Assembly (NCBI GenBank): GCA_963763325.1
Contig: CAVXOL010000023.1
Coordinates: 1-64,000 of the forward strand
Source of the DNA: JBBECJ01 sp963763325
GTDB lineage: Bacteria > Chloroflexota > Chloroflexia > Thermomicrobiales > CFX8
Length of the DNA stretch: 64,000 nucleotides
Direction: 5' to 3'
Below the pieces are notes generated by a model, which did no database searches, was not told where the DNA came from, and saw only the letters and a program-made list of their open reading frames with translations. The position numbers were made by a program, and so were the translations under genes. How positions within the stretch are numbered: position 1 is the stretch's first letter; each line of letters starts with the position of its first letter. Shown one piece after another: positions 25,786 through 33,732 of the stretch.

Positions 25786-26796
25786 GTGAGCCAGGCTCAG
25801 AAGACCGCACTCATTACCGGCATCACTGGCCAGGACGGCTCGTATCTAGCGGAACTGCTGCTCTCGAAGGGCTACCGAGTCATCGGCATGATGCGCCGCA
25901 CGAGTACTGAGACGGTCGGCAGGATCGGCCACCTCCTCGACCAGATCGAACTCGTCCACGGTGACCTGCTCGACCAACTCTCCTTGATCAGTCTCATTCG
26001 TGATTACCAGCCTGACGAGGTGTATAACCTTGCCGCTCAATCCTTCGTCCCAACCTCCTGGCAGCAGCCGGTCCTGACGGGCGAATTCACGGCGCTTGGT
26101 GTCACGCGGCTGCTCGAAGCAGTTCGGCTCGCGAAACCGGACGCGCGGTTCTATCAGGCGTCCTCCTCAGAGATGTTCGGCAAAGTCCAGGAAGTCCCGC
26201 AAAATGAGGACACGCCGTTCTACCCACGTTCCCCGTATGGTGTCTCCAAGGTCTACGGCCACTGGATAACCGTCAACTACCGCGAGTCGTACGACCTGTA
26301 CGCTGTTTCCGGCATCCTCTTCAATCACGAATCGCCTCGGCGCGGGCTTGAGTTCGTGACCCGCAAAGTGTCACATGGGGTCGCGCGGATCAAGGCCGGA
26401 GAAGCGACGACGCTTCCACTTGGCAATCTCGACGCCCAGCGGGACTGGGGGTTCGCCGGAGACTACGTCCGCGCGATGTGGCTGATGCTTCAGCAGGAGA
26501 CGCCGACTGACTATGTCATCTCGACCAGCAGGACTCACACCGTCCGCCGTCTCTGCGAGATCGCGTTCGAGGCCGCAGGGATGAAGTGGGAGGACCATGT
26601 TGTCATTGACGAGCGCTTCTTCCGTCCAGCCGAGGTCGACCTGCTGGTCGGCGATGCAGAGAAAGCCCGAACTGAGCTCGGCTGGAACCCAGAAGTCAGC
26701 TTCGAGCAAATGATCGTCGATATGGTAACCGCCGACATCGACCTAATACGCAGCCAACCTCGCGGCATGTGGCCGTTGAATGTCCGCTACGCGTAG
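25786..26796 (+). CDS. gmd: GDP-mannose 4,6-dehydratase
   Basis: 336 residues from GTG 25786 behind GGAGGGAACGTAC. The Rossmann motif TALITGITGQDGSYLAELLL (residues 8-27), RRTSTETVGRIGHL, NLAAQSFVPTSW, SSSEMFGK and SPYGVSKVYGHW (Tyr151, Lys155) are all diagnostic of Gmd. The RGLEFVTRKV and NLDAQRDWGFAGDYVRAMWL segments complete it. It converts GDP-D-mannose to GDP-4-keto-6-deoxy-mannose, the precursor of fucose or rhamnose units in surface polysaccharides, which fits the exopolysaccharide operon 5 kb away. The frame is intact. Confidence 0.95.
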   Translation: MSQAQKTALITGITGQDGSYLAELLLSKGYRVIGMMRRTSTETVGRIGHLLDQIELVHGDLLDQLSLISLIRDYQPDEVYNLAAQSFVPTSWQQPVLTGEFTALGVTRLLEAVRLAKPDARFYQASSSEMFGKVQEVPQNEDTPFYPRSPYGVSKVYGHWITVNYRESYDLYAVSGILFNHESPRRGLEFVTRKVSHGVARIKAGEATTLPLGNLDAQRDWGFAGDYVRAMWLMLQQETPTDYVISTSRTHTVRRLCEIAFEAAGMKWEDHVVIDERFFRPAEVDLLVGDAEKARTELGWNPEVSFEQMIVDMVTADIDLIRSQPRGMWPLNVRYA

Positions 26797-26982
26797 AGGT
26801 ATGCGTGTCGTCTTGGCGCCCAACATAGGACGCTTGTGCTGTGGTGCCGAATGGAATTGACGCGGAATGAGGCCTCGCCCCGCTGCCGACGATGCGGAAC
26901 GTTCTCCCTCAATTCTGCCGGTTGCGATTCGGGCAGGCCACATAGGGCCTGCCCAACGCGGCGAATCGAATGTTGCTGCGGG

Positions 26983-27823
26983 CTAGCGGCTGATCGACTG
27001 ATATTTGCGGACGCCGAGTGGCGTGAAGACCGCAACGATGGCGATGACCCAGATCGATGGTAACGAGCACCGGGTGTTCAGCTGGGATTCCGCTACCACT
27101 CATGGGATTCGGGTTGCCCCAGAAATCGCGGATTGCGGCCGTGAGCGTGCTGACCGGGTTCCACTCGGCGATCGGTTGCAGCCAGCTCGGCATGGTTTCC
27201 GGGGGAACGAACACATTCGACAGGAAGGTGAGCGGAAAGATGCAGTGAATCCGACCTGCTTCGCGACCTCGACTGTCTGCACCGGAGGCCGAGCCAGATG
27301 CCGACCCACGTCATCGCGAAGCGCGAACAGCAGCAGCAGGCCGACTCCAGCGAAGAATTCGGGGACGCTGCTGTGGACGCGCCAGCCGACCGCCAGGCCC
27401 GAGAGCATCAGCACGAGCAGGATACCGGCGTTGTAGACAACGTCGGCGGCGGCGCGCCCGGTCAGCACAGCCGAGCGGGCCATCGGGAGAGACCGGAAGC
27501 GGTCGATGATGCCCTTGCTGACATCGTCGGTCATCCCGATCGCTGTCGTGGCGGCGGCGAAAGCAGATCGTCTGAGCGAAAATGCCAGGCATCAGGAACT
27601 CGCGATAGGAGCCGCCGCCAGGCAATGGAATCGCGCCGCCGAAGACGAAGGCAAAGAGCAGCACGAACATGATCGACTGGAGGATCGCGAAGATCGCCAG
27701 TTCCGGGATGCGCGGGACTCGCTTCAGATTGCGCCAGGTGACGATCATGCCGTCCGCGACGGCCTGTTGAAGCGGCCGCTTGAGCAGCGGCCGATGGCGC
27801 TCGTCGGCGATTCGAGTGCTCAC
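26983..27823 (-). CDS. ABC-2 type exporter permease (DrrB-like), frameshifted
   Basis: The start is GTG 27823 (STRIADERHRPLLKRPLQQA). The frames assemble as ADGMIVTWRNLKRVPRIPEL, a first membrane segment (ILQSIMFVLLFAFVFGGAIP), SKGIIDRFRSLPMARSAVLT, membrane segments around GILLVLMLSGLAVGWRVHS and LLLLFAL, then FVPPETMPSWLQPIAEWNPV and a final helix WVIAIVAVFTPLGVRKYQSI ending at 26983. FRSLPMARSAVLTGR is the conserved cytoplasmic loop of DrrB-type permeases. At least four frame changes occur. It is the membrane partner of the ATPase gene upstream. Confidence 0.8.
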
Positions 27824-28906
27824 GAATTCCTCCCGGCCTGTGACGTTGTCGCTCGGTCATCGCCTCGGCGGCATGTCCGGTCAGTGTCAGGAAGACATCA
27901 TCCAGTGTCGGTCGGCGAAGGCCGATGTCGTCGATGTCGATGCCGCCGTCGTCGAGGTCACGAACGACCTGAATCGAGTCGTTGCGCGCCTCCGTGGCTG
28001 GCACCGTGAAACGCCGGGTGTGCTCGTCGAGCGTGCATTCGCCGTCGCATGTACCGCTGCAGTAATCTCCATCGCCTGCGCGATCTTCGTCGCGCCGGTG
28101 GACGATGACCTCGATCCGCTCGCCGCCGATCTGCGACTTGAGCTCGTCCGCCGTTCCCCGGGCGATGATCCGGCCGTGGTCGACGACCGCAATACTGTGG
28201 GCCAGCTCGTCGGCCTCTTCGAGATACTGGGTGGTCAGCAGGAGCGTCGTCCCTTCGCTGACTCGCTCGCGGATCGACCTCCCACATCGCCATACGGCTG
28301 CGAGGGTCGAGGCCTGTCGTCGGCTCATCGAGAATGAGTAGCTTCGGTCGTCCGATCAGCGCGCTCGCCAGGTCGAGCCTGCGCCGCATGCCGCCGGAGT
28401 AGGTCTTGACGGGCCGGTCGGCCGCGTCATTCAGCGTGAAACTGTTCGAGCAGCTCGCCTGCGCGCATTCTTGCGCCTCTCTTCTCGAAGTTGGTAGAGC
28501 CTGGCCGAACATCCAGAGGTTCTCGCGGCCGGTGAGATTCTCGTCCACCGCCGCGTACTGACCGGAGAGGCCAATGACCGAGCGGACCTGGTCCGCCTGG
28601 CTTGACGACATCGAAACCGGCGACCGTCGCCCGTCCTGCATCTGGCTGCAGCAACGTCGCGAGGATCCGGACAGTCGTTGTCTTGCCTGCGCCGTTCGGG
28701 CCGAGCAATCCAAGGACGCTACCCTCTTCGACGGTCAGATCGAGCCCGTCGAGCGCGCGAACCTCTCCTGACCGACTCTTGTAGACCTTAATCAGCCCTT
28801 CGGCAGTGATGGCAGTCCCGCGTTGACTGGCGAAAGCAGTCGATGTCTGCATCCGTTCGGCGGCCCGTTGGCGGTAGCCCACCTTTGGGGCGGTCGCTAC
28901 GTTCAT
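27824..28906 (-). CDS. ABC exporter ATP-binding protein (DrrA-like), frameshifted
   Basis: From ATG 28906 the protein reads ITAEGLIKVYKSRSGEVRAL, Walker A GPNGAGKTTTVRILATLL, then in other frames IGLSGQYAAVDENLTGRENL, the signature YSGGMRRRLDLASALI, Walker B LLILDEPTTGLDP, RVSEGTTLLLTTQYLEEADE (His of the H-loop replaced in the usual DrrA way by Q) and a C-terminal domain ending LDDVFLTLTGHAAEAMT. Four or more frame changes occur. The 3' end is not certain because the frame runs into the permease start. The pair exports hydrophobic drugs or lipids in known relatives. Confidence 0.8.
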
Positions 28907-29112
28907 GAATGGTCCCTTCAGTGCGCCGCGATGACGACATCGGCGTCGAACATCGTCTTGTTCCCAACGTAATCCGACTCACGCGGTGCCGTCCTTACGT
29001 AGAACATCTCTAAGCGTAGGACGGATGCGGACGACGGAAATCGGAAGAACGTCGTAGTTTTGCCTGGTTCACACCTCCTGTTACTTGTTGGCATCAAATC
29101 GGTAGCCGCGCG

Positions 29113-29157
29113 ATTATAGCGTACGTTGTACGGAGTTGCAATAGTATCGTACGTACG
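29113..29157 (-). promoter_or_regulatory. ABC exporter promoter with two TetR-type operator palindromes
   Basis: On the minus strand TTGCAA (29136-29141), a 17-base spacer and TATAAT (29113-29118) form a near-consensus promoter driving the exporter. CGTAC-GTT-GTACG (29120-29132) occupies the spacer and CGTACGTACG (29148-29157) lies just upstream of the -35. A repressor bound there would block RNA polymerase. The divergent TetR gene is the obvious candidate. Confidence 0.75.
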
Positions 29158-29245
29158 CATTGAATCACCATCTTACGGCTCGGGACGGATATACTCATCG
29201 TGCGCAGCTGAGAGGTAGTCGAACGGTAGGCTGGGTTTTCGACAG

Positions 29246-30076
29246 GTGACACTGGAATACAAGGGCAGAGGGGATCCGCAACGGAGCTTGGAGCTGCTGT
29301 GGCGGGTCAAGCGGGAACCGACGCGGGGGCCGAAGCCGAGCCTGGCCGTCGAACAGATCATCGACGCAGCGATTCAGATCGCAGACGTTGACGGCCTGGC
29401 AGCCGTCACGATGCGCCGTATTGCAGAACGGTTAGGAGTCGGCGCGATGTCGCTGTACACCTATGTCCCTGGCAAGGCCGAACTGCTCGATGTCATGCTC
29501 GATCAGGTCTATGGCGAGACTCGCGCTGCCGACGATGGAATCGGTGGTTGGCGCGCGAGACTGGAATCGCACGCCCGTCAGGACTGGGAACTGTACCAGC
29601 GGCATCCATGGGTGTTGGAAGTGTCGCAGACGCGTTCGATACTTGGTCCGAATGAAATCGCGCTGTATGAGTCCGCATTGCAGGCAATCGCAGGCCAGGG
29701 GTTGAGGGGGCGAGACATGATGTCCGTCGTCAGCCTGATCGCCAGCTACGTCCGTGGTGCGGCACAGTTAGCTGTCGATGCTGCCCGTGTTTCAGAGCAG
29801 ACGGGTATCTCAGATGAGGAGTGGTGGGCAGCACGCGAGCCGGTGCTCGACAAGTACTTCGATCCAGCGCGATACCCAACGCTCTCCCGTGTCGACCTGG
29901 AGGGAGGGTTTGACCCAGTCGGATCTGGAAGCGAGTACCATGTGCAACTTGCGCTCGAGAGTTTTGAGTTTGGCCTCCAGAGAGTCCTGGACGGCATCGA
30001 GTCGTTCATCAAGCAAGGTGCAGGCACATCCAGCGGATCCCAACCCGACCGACAGGCCCGTCCGCCAGAAGAATGA
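29246..30076 (+). CDS. TetR-family regulator with TetR-type C-terminal domain
   Basis: 276 residues, intact, starting at GTG 29246. The N-terminal LWRVKREPTRGPKPSLAVEQ leads into the helix-turn-helix: IIDAAIQIADVDGLAAVTMR, RIAERLGVGAMSLYTYVPGK. This start and the YTYVPGK recognition helix mark the subgroup close to true tetracycline repressors (TetR_C domain). The C-terminal part is all-helical with HPWVLEVSQTRSILGPNEIA. It is divergent from the DrrAB-like exporter, the classic arrangement of a ligand-responsive repressor and its pump. Operator palindromes lie in the shared intergenic region. Confidence 0.9.
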   Translation: MTLEYKGRGDPQRSLELLWRVKREPTRGPKPSLAVEQIIDAAIQIADVDGLAAVTMRRIAERLGVGAMSLYTYVPGKAELLDVMLDQVYGETRAADDGIGGWRARLESHARQDWELYQRHPWVLEVSQTRSILGPNEIALYESALQAIAGQGLRGRDMMSVVSLIASYVRGAAQLAVDAARVSEQTGISDEEWWAAREPVLDKYFDPARYPTLSRVDLEGGFDPVGSGSEYHVQLALESFEFGLQRVLDGIESFIKQGAGTSSGSQPDRQARPPEE

Positions 30077-30090
30077 CGTGACCTTCGCGG

Positions 30091-30120
30091 TTGACCGCCC
30101 TTTCCGAACCAACCTATAAT
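30091..30120 (+). promoter_or_regulatory. Promoter of the c-di-AMP receptor gene
   Basis: TTGACC (30091-30096), an 18-base spacer and a perfect TATAAT (30115-30120) lie 45 bases before the start codon at 30166. They give the receptor gene, and perhaps the M50 gene after it, its own constitutive-looking promoter. Confidence 0.7.
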
Positions 30121-30165
30121 CCAATTCTGGCGAGGTGTGCGGAACAAGTCCTGAAATGAGGAGTC

Positions 30166-30450
30166 ATGAAGCTGATCATCGCGGTTGTACAGAACGAGGA
30201 TGCCGACGCTGTTGTCGATGCTCTCCTGGAGAATGACTTCCGCGCGACCCGGCTTGCGAGTACCGGTGGCTTCCTCAGACGTGGCAACACGACGATCATG
30301 ATCGGCGTTCAGGACGAGCAGGTCGACCACGTTCTCGATTTGATTCGCCAGGAGGCTCGCAGCAGATCGCAATCGCAGGACGCTGGCGAGGTCCAAACCG
30401 CAGCTGCGACGGTATTCGTACTTGACCTCGAGGAATACCAGCGACTCTAG
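30166..30450 (+). CDS. darA: Cyclic-di-AMP receptor, PII-like (DarA/CdaA-receptor family)
   Basis: 94 residues from ATG 30166, with GAGGAG upstream. MKLIIAVVQNEDADAVVDAL, then LLENDFRATRLASTGGFLRR GNTTIMIGVQDEQVDHVLDL matches the PF06153 family of PII-like trimeric proteins in which the TRLxSTGGFLRxGNTT loop binds c-di-AMP. The C-terminal ATVFVLDLEEYQRL is the usual last strand. c-di-AMP controls potassium, osmolyte and cell-wall balance; the next genes encode a membrane protease and a D,D-carboxypeptidase, which fits an envelope-stress context. The frame is intact. Confidence 0.9.
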   Translation: MKLIIAVVQNEDADAVVDALLENDFRATRLASTGGFLRRGNTTIMIGVQDEQVDHVLDLIRQEARSRSQSQDAGEVQTAAATVFVLDLEEYQRL

Positions 30451-30509
30451 CACTCGCCTGACCGACAACCTGACAGCATCGTGTCGCCCGAGACAGTGGG
30501 GCAATCTGA

Positions 30510-31655
30510 ATGGATGCCTTTGCTCGTCCGTCGTTGTTTGCAATCCTGGGCGTTCCGCTGCGCGTCAGCCGCAGCTGGCTGGCTCTCGCCGCGATTCTTG
30601 CCATCATCACGATCGATTCATTGCGTCCAACCGGCGTCGGCTACGAGTGGTACGTCGCAGCGACGATCGTTGCCGTTGGCTCGGTCGCATCGGTTCTGCT
30701 TCACGAGGTCGCGCACATCCTTGCCGCTCGAAGAGTTGGCGGAAAGGTGCTGGCGATCGAGCCGGCGATGTTCGGTGCGCTCTCAGACGACGCTTACCTA
30801 CCACAAGACCCGCGTTCGGAGGCCTGGGTAGCGGCTTCCGGTCCCCTCGCGAGCCTGCTCCTGGCAATGGTGTTCGGGGCGGCATGGCGCTGGTTGTTGC
30901 CTGACGGTAGCCTGGCGTCTGGCACAGCAGGTTTTCTGGCGCTCGTCAATCTCGTCGTCTTCGCTGGCAATGCGATGCCTGGTTTTCCGTTGGACGGTGG
31001 AAGAATTTTCCGCGCGTTCGTCTGGTTTCTGACCGACGATCTGATCACCGGAACGAAGATGGCGGCAGCCTATGGTCAGGCCATCGCGCTGTTCTGTTTC
31101 GTGCTTGGCGCGATACTGCTGTCGCTTGGGGACGGTGTATCTGTCTGGGGCGCGTGGGGGTTGATTGCAGTCTGGACGATCAATCGCGCCGGACGAGAGG
31201 GCTACATTCGCACTGTGTGGCGTGAGACCAGCCGCGACCTGACGATCGATGATGTCGGGCTTGGGAACAGCCGCCGAATCGACGCCGGACGAACGATTGA
31301 TGACGCGATCGACGAGATCCTGGCGGGTGTGGCCGAAGGTCCGATTCTGGTTCGTGATGGCGACGCGATCGTCGGGATCGTCACCCTGCGACATATCCGC
31401 AAAATCCCGCGCGCGATCTGGCCCGAACGGCTGGTCCGCGACGCGACACTGTCGATCGACGGCGCCCCTCGTATTCAGTACGACGCGCAGCTGATCGATC
31501 TAGCCGAGCTGTTCGAGCAATCCGGAAGCGATCTCGTGATCGTCGAGACGCGTGGCAAGATCACTGGCGCCCTGGAGCGTCACGCTGCAACCCAGCGGGC
31601 GAGGGCGAGAGTGAGGGTCATCCGCACTCAGCAGCGACAGAAAAAGAAGAAGTAA
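30510..31655 (+). CDS. M50 site-2-type membrane zinc protease with CBS-like region
   Basis: 381 residues, intact. The active site HEVAH (residues 65-69) lies in a membrane helix, and the second metal-ligand motif NAMPGFPLDGGRIFRAF starts at residue 154. Further helices follow (AIALFCFVLGAILLSLG, and VWGAWGLIAVWTINRAG). Residues about 255-370 resemble a CBS pair (GPILVRDGDAIVGIVTLRHI RKIP), a nucleotide-sensing module often attached to this protease group. A lysine-rich tail ends it. It cleaves transmembrane substrates, for example anti-sigma factors. A nucleotide-sensing domain next to a c-di-AMP receptor gene is suggestive but unproven. Confidence 0.85.
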   Translation: MDAFARPSLFAILGVPLRVSRSWLALAAILAIITIDSLRPTGVGYEWYVAATIVAVGSVASVLLHEVAHILAARRVGGKVLAIEPAMFGALSDDAYLPQDPRSEAWVAASGPLASLLLAMVFGAAWRWLLPDGSLASGTAGFLALVNLVVFAGNAMPGFPLDGGRIFRAFVWFLTDDLITGTKMAAAYGQAIALFCFVLGAILLSLGDGVSVWGAWGLIAVWTINRAGREGYIRTVWRETSRDLTIDDVGLGNSRRIDAGRTIDDAIDEILAGVAEGPILVRDGDAIVGIVTLRHIRKIPRAIWPERLVRDATLSIDGAPRIQYDAQLIDLAELFEQSGSDLVIVETRGKITGALERHAATQRARARVRVIRTQQRQKKKK

Positions 31656-31668
31656 GCTCGATCCCCTT

Positions 31669-31821
31669 GTGTACGTACACCTCGGCTGCTACACTCGTGA
31701 CCATGAGACAACGCTTGAGCCGCAATGTTAAAACAGGTCTCTCAGTGGCGTAGACGCACCTGGTTTCGGTCCTGACGGGGGTGGGCCGGAACGCAAGGAA
31801 ATATCTCTAAAAGGGGAATCT
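31669..31821 (+). promoter_or_regulatory. Palindrome and structured 5' leader before the D,D-carboxypeptidase
   Basis: GTGTACGTACAC (31669-31680) is a 12-bp perfect palindrome. It is followed by TACACT, a possible -10, and then about 120 bases of apparent leader with a pairing TTCGGTCC / GGGCCGGAA (near 31770-31795) and AAAGGGGAATCT as ribosome binding site. No known riboswitch consensus could be matched by eye. Confidence 0.4.
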
Positions 31822-33163
31822 ATGGGTTTGTTTTGCCGACGGGCGACCGTTCTGGCTGCAGTTGCGGTTTGCCTGTTCGCCGTTTTGCCGACTGCCGGAT
31901 CGGCCCAGACGATTGACCAGCCCAATGTCGTTGCCTCTCACGCGATCGTCGTCGATGCATCGACCGGGGACATCCTGCTCGACATTGGAGCGGGTGAGCC
32001 AGTTGCGATGGCAAGCCTGACCAAGCTCTTCACTGCGTTCGTCGCCATCGAGACGACGTCTCTTGATCGCCAGATGAACGTGACTGATTCTGACCTTGTC
32101 GGAGAGGCAAGCATGGGGGTCTCTGCCGGCGAGATCCTGTCGTTCCAGACGTTACTTCACGGCATGTTGTTGCCCAGCGGCAACGACGCCGCGACCGCAA
32201 TCGCCCGTAACCTCGGCGCCCAGGCCGGCGACAGCGACGATCAGGCGACCCAGCGCTTTATCGCCCGCGCCAACACCCGGCTGGCTACGCTCGGACTCCA
32301 TAACACGCATCTCGTGAACCCACACGGTCTCGACGCAGACGGACACTACTCGACGGCGCGCGACATCGCAGCGCTGACCCTCTTCGCACTCGACCACGAA
32401 CCAGCCTTCGCGGCGACGCTGCAGACAGCCGAATATGAGTCCGAGGGTCACGCGATCACCAACACGAACCGGCTGCTCGGTCGTCTACGACGGCCTCGTA
32501 GGTGGAAAGACCGGTGTCACCGACAACGCGGGCTATTGCCTGATGCAGGTTGCCGAACGCAACGGTCAGCGCGTGATCATCGTCCTGCTTGGTAGCACGC
32601 CAGACGCCTGGTATGACGATGCCGAAGCGCTGCTGGACTACGGCTTCGCAGCGACCGCCGTGCCTGGCGCGGCGACACGATACGGCCAGATCACGTTCTC
32701 GAGTGTTCCGGCGATAACGGCTCCAGCCTCGCAGGCAATCGACGGCCTTGCCGTGACAGACGCGGGTCTGGGAGCGTCGCTCGTCTCGCAGACCGAAATC
32801 GTCAGCCTGCAACGTCGGTCGCCCTGGCTCTGGGTGATCGCGGCGATTGTTCTCGCGCCTGCGTCGTTGCTGATGCTGTCCCAACTACAGCGGGAATTGA
32901 GCCGTCGTACGGCCAGGGTGCCTCAGCGCAGTTCAGCGCGGCAGGTGGCTCCGTACGGTGGCGAGGTTGTCTTTCGCGACACTGGTCTGATGGCGGCCTC
33001 ACAGCGCCGCTCCGTGGTCGAGCATCCTGACTGGCGGAATGTCGCCCCTGACTACCGGTTCGACGAAACGATGGATTGGCGCATTCCCAGCCACCAGCCG
33101 GTACGCCGACGCAACGACCAGCAGCGTTACCCCTCATTGTCTCCGGCTTACGGAGGCGACTGA
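31822..33163 (+). CDS. dacA: D-alanyl-D-alanine carboxypeptidase (peptidase S11), frameshifted
   Basis: A signal peptide (ATVLAAVAVCLFAVLPTAGS) is followed by the penicillin-binding fold: SLTK with Ser65 and Lys68, SGN at residues 118-120, and KTG after a frame change near 32477 (DGLVGGKTGVTDNAGYCL). The segment NPHGLDADGHYSTARDIAAL is typical of PBP5-type enzymes. A C-terminal membrane helix (LWVIAAIVLAPASLLMLSQL) and a basic tail anchor it. It trims terminal D-Ala from peptidoglycan stems, controlling cross-linking. Apart from the one frameshift all catalytic residues are present. Confidence 0.9.
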
Positions 33164-33214
33164 TTCGCCAGTAATCGTAACCAAACTGCCTCGCTGGGCC
33201 ACGACGGAGAGGAT

Positions 33215-33247
33215 GACCCGCCGCGCTGCGATAGAGCGAGGCGGGTC
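33215..33247 (+). terminator. Hairpin between the D,D-carboxypeptidase and the HspR promoter
   Basis: GACCCGCC (33215-33222) and GGCGGGTC (33240-33247) pair perfectly, with an extra inner CGCT/AGCG pairing. It ends a few bases before the -35 box of the next gene and probably insulates the two transcripts. Confidence 0.55.
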
Positions 33248-33255
33248 GCCGTCAC

Positions 33256-33284
33256 TTGCCCGGCGACCGTAAGGCTGATATAAT
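33256..33284 (+). promoter_or_regulatory. Promoter of the hspR-clpB operon
   Basis: TTGCCC (33256-33261), a 17-base spacer and a consensus TATAAT (33279-33284). The start codon of the HspR-like gene is 45 bases downstream. A classical HAIR operator (CTTGAGT-N7-ACTCAAG) was looked for and is not present, so the operator of this repressor must differ. Confidence 0.7.
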
Positions 33285-33328
33285 CCGTGTCAAGGAAGTT
33301 GCAATATTCGCTCATAGTTGGAGGCCGC

Positions 33329-33730
33329 ATGCGAGAGAGCGAGCCACTCTACGTCATCAGCGTCGCGTCACGGCTCCTGCAGTTGCACCCGCAGACGTTG
33401 CGAAAGTACGAACGTGAAGGCTTCGTCGCACCATCAAGGACGACCGGCAACCTGCGCCTGTACTCCAGCGAGGACATCGACCGCTTGCGGCAGGTCAAGA
33501 CGTTGGTCGAGGAGCGAGGGGTCAACCTCGCCGGTGTGCAGATGGCGCTGCAACTGACAGGTGGGATTCGCGCGATGCAGGCCGAGTTGCGCTCGACGGG
33601 CCGCGACGACTACGGCAAGATCGCCGGCGCACTGGATGAGTTGCTGACAATGATGGACGCCTCCCCAGATGTCGATGACCAACCGCGCGGAGTAGCGGTC
33701 GAGGTCAAAGTGAACAGGAAGTCACGATAG
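33329..33730 (+). CDS. hspR: MerR-family heat-shock repressor, HspR-like
   Basis: 133 residues from ATG 33329 (GTTGGAGGCCGC provides the ribosome binding site; the ORF can be extended to 33287 but without a site). LYVISVASRLLQLHPQTLRK YEREGFVAPSRTTGNLRLYS SEDIDRL is the MerR winged helix; replacement of the usual IGVAAxLxGVHPQTLRxYE by this version is characteristic of HspR. The C-terminal helix VEERGVNLAGVQMALQL follows. Its gene is two bases from clpB, the arrangement in which HspR represses its own chaperone operon. Confidence 0.85.
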   Translation: MRESEPLYVISVASRLLQLHPQTLRKYEREGFVAPSRTTGNLRLYSSEDIDRLRQVKTLVEERGVNLAGVQMALQLTGGIRAMQAELRSTGRDDYGKIAGALDELLTMMDASPDVDDQPRGVAVEVKVNRKSR

Positions 33731-33732
33731 CC

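Noticed and set aside
27005..28337. Plus-strand ORFs across the ABC exporter
   Set aside because: Composition is that of antisense reading of the exporter genes, whose motifs (Walker A, signature, permease loop) are clear on the minus strand.
31681..31821. ydaO (c-di-AMP) riboswitch upstream of the D,D-carboxypeptidase
   Set aside because: The conserved GGGGUGAA and GCUAACC segments are missing. It is kept only as an unexplained leader.
33256..33328. HAIR operator for HspR
   Set aside because: CTTGAGT-N7-ACTCAAG or a close variant is not present in the promoter region or leader.
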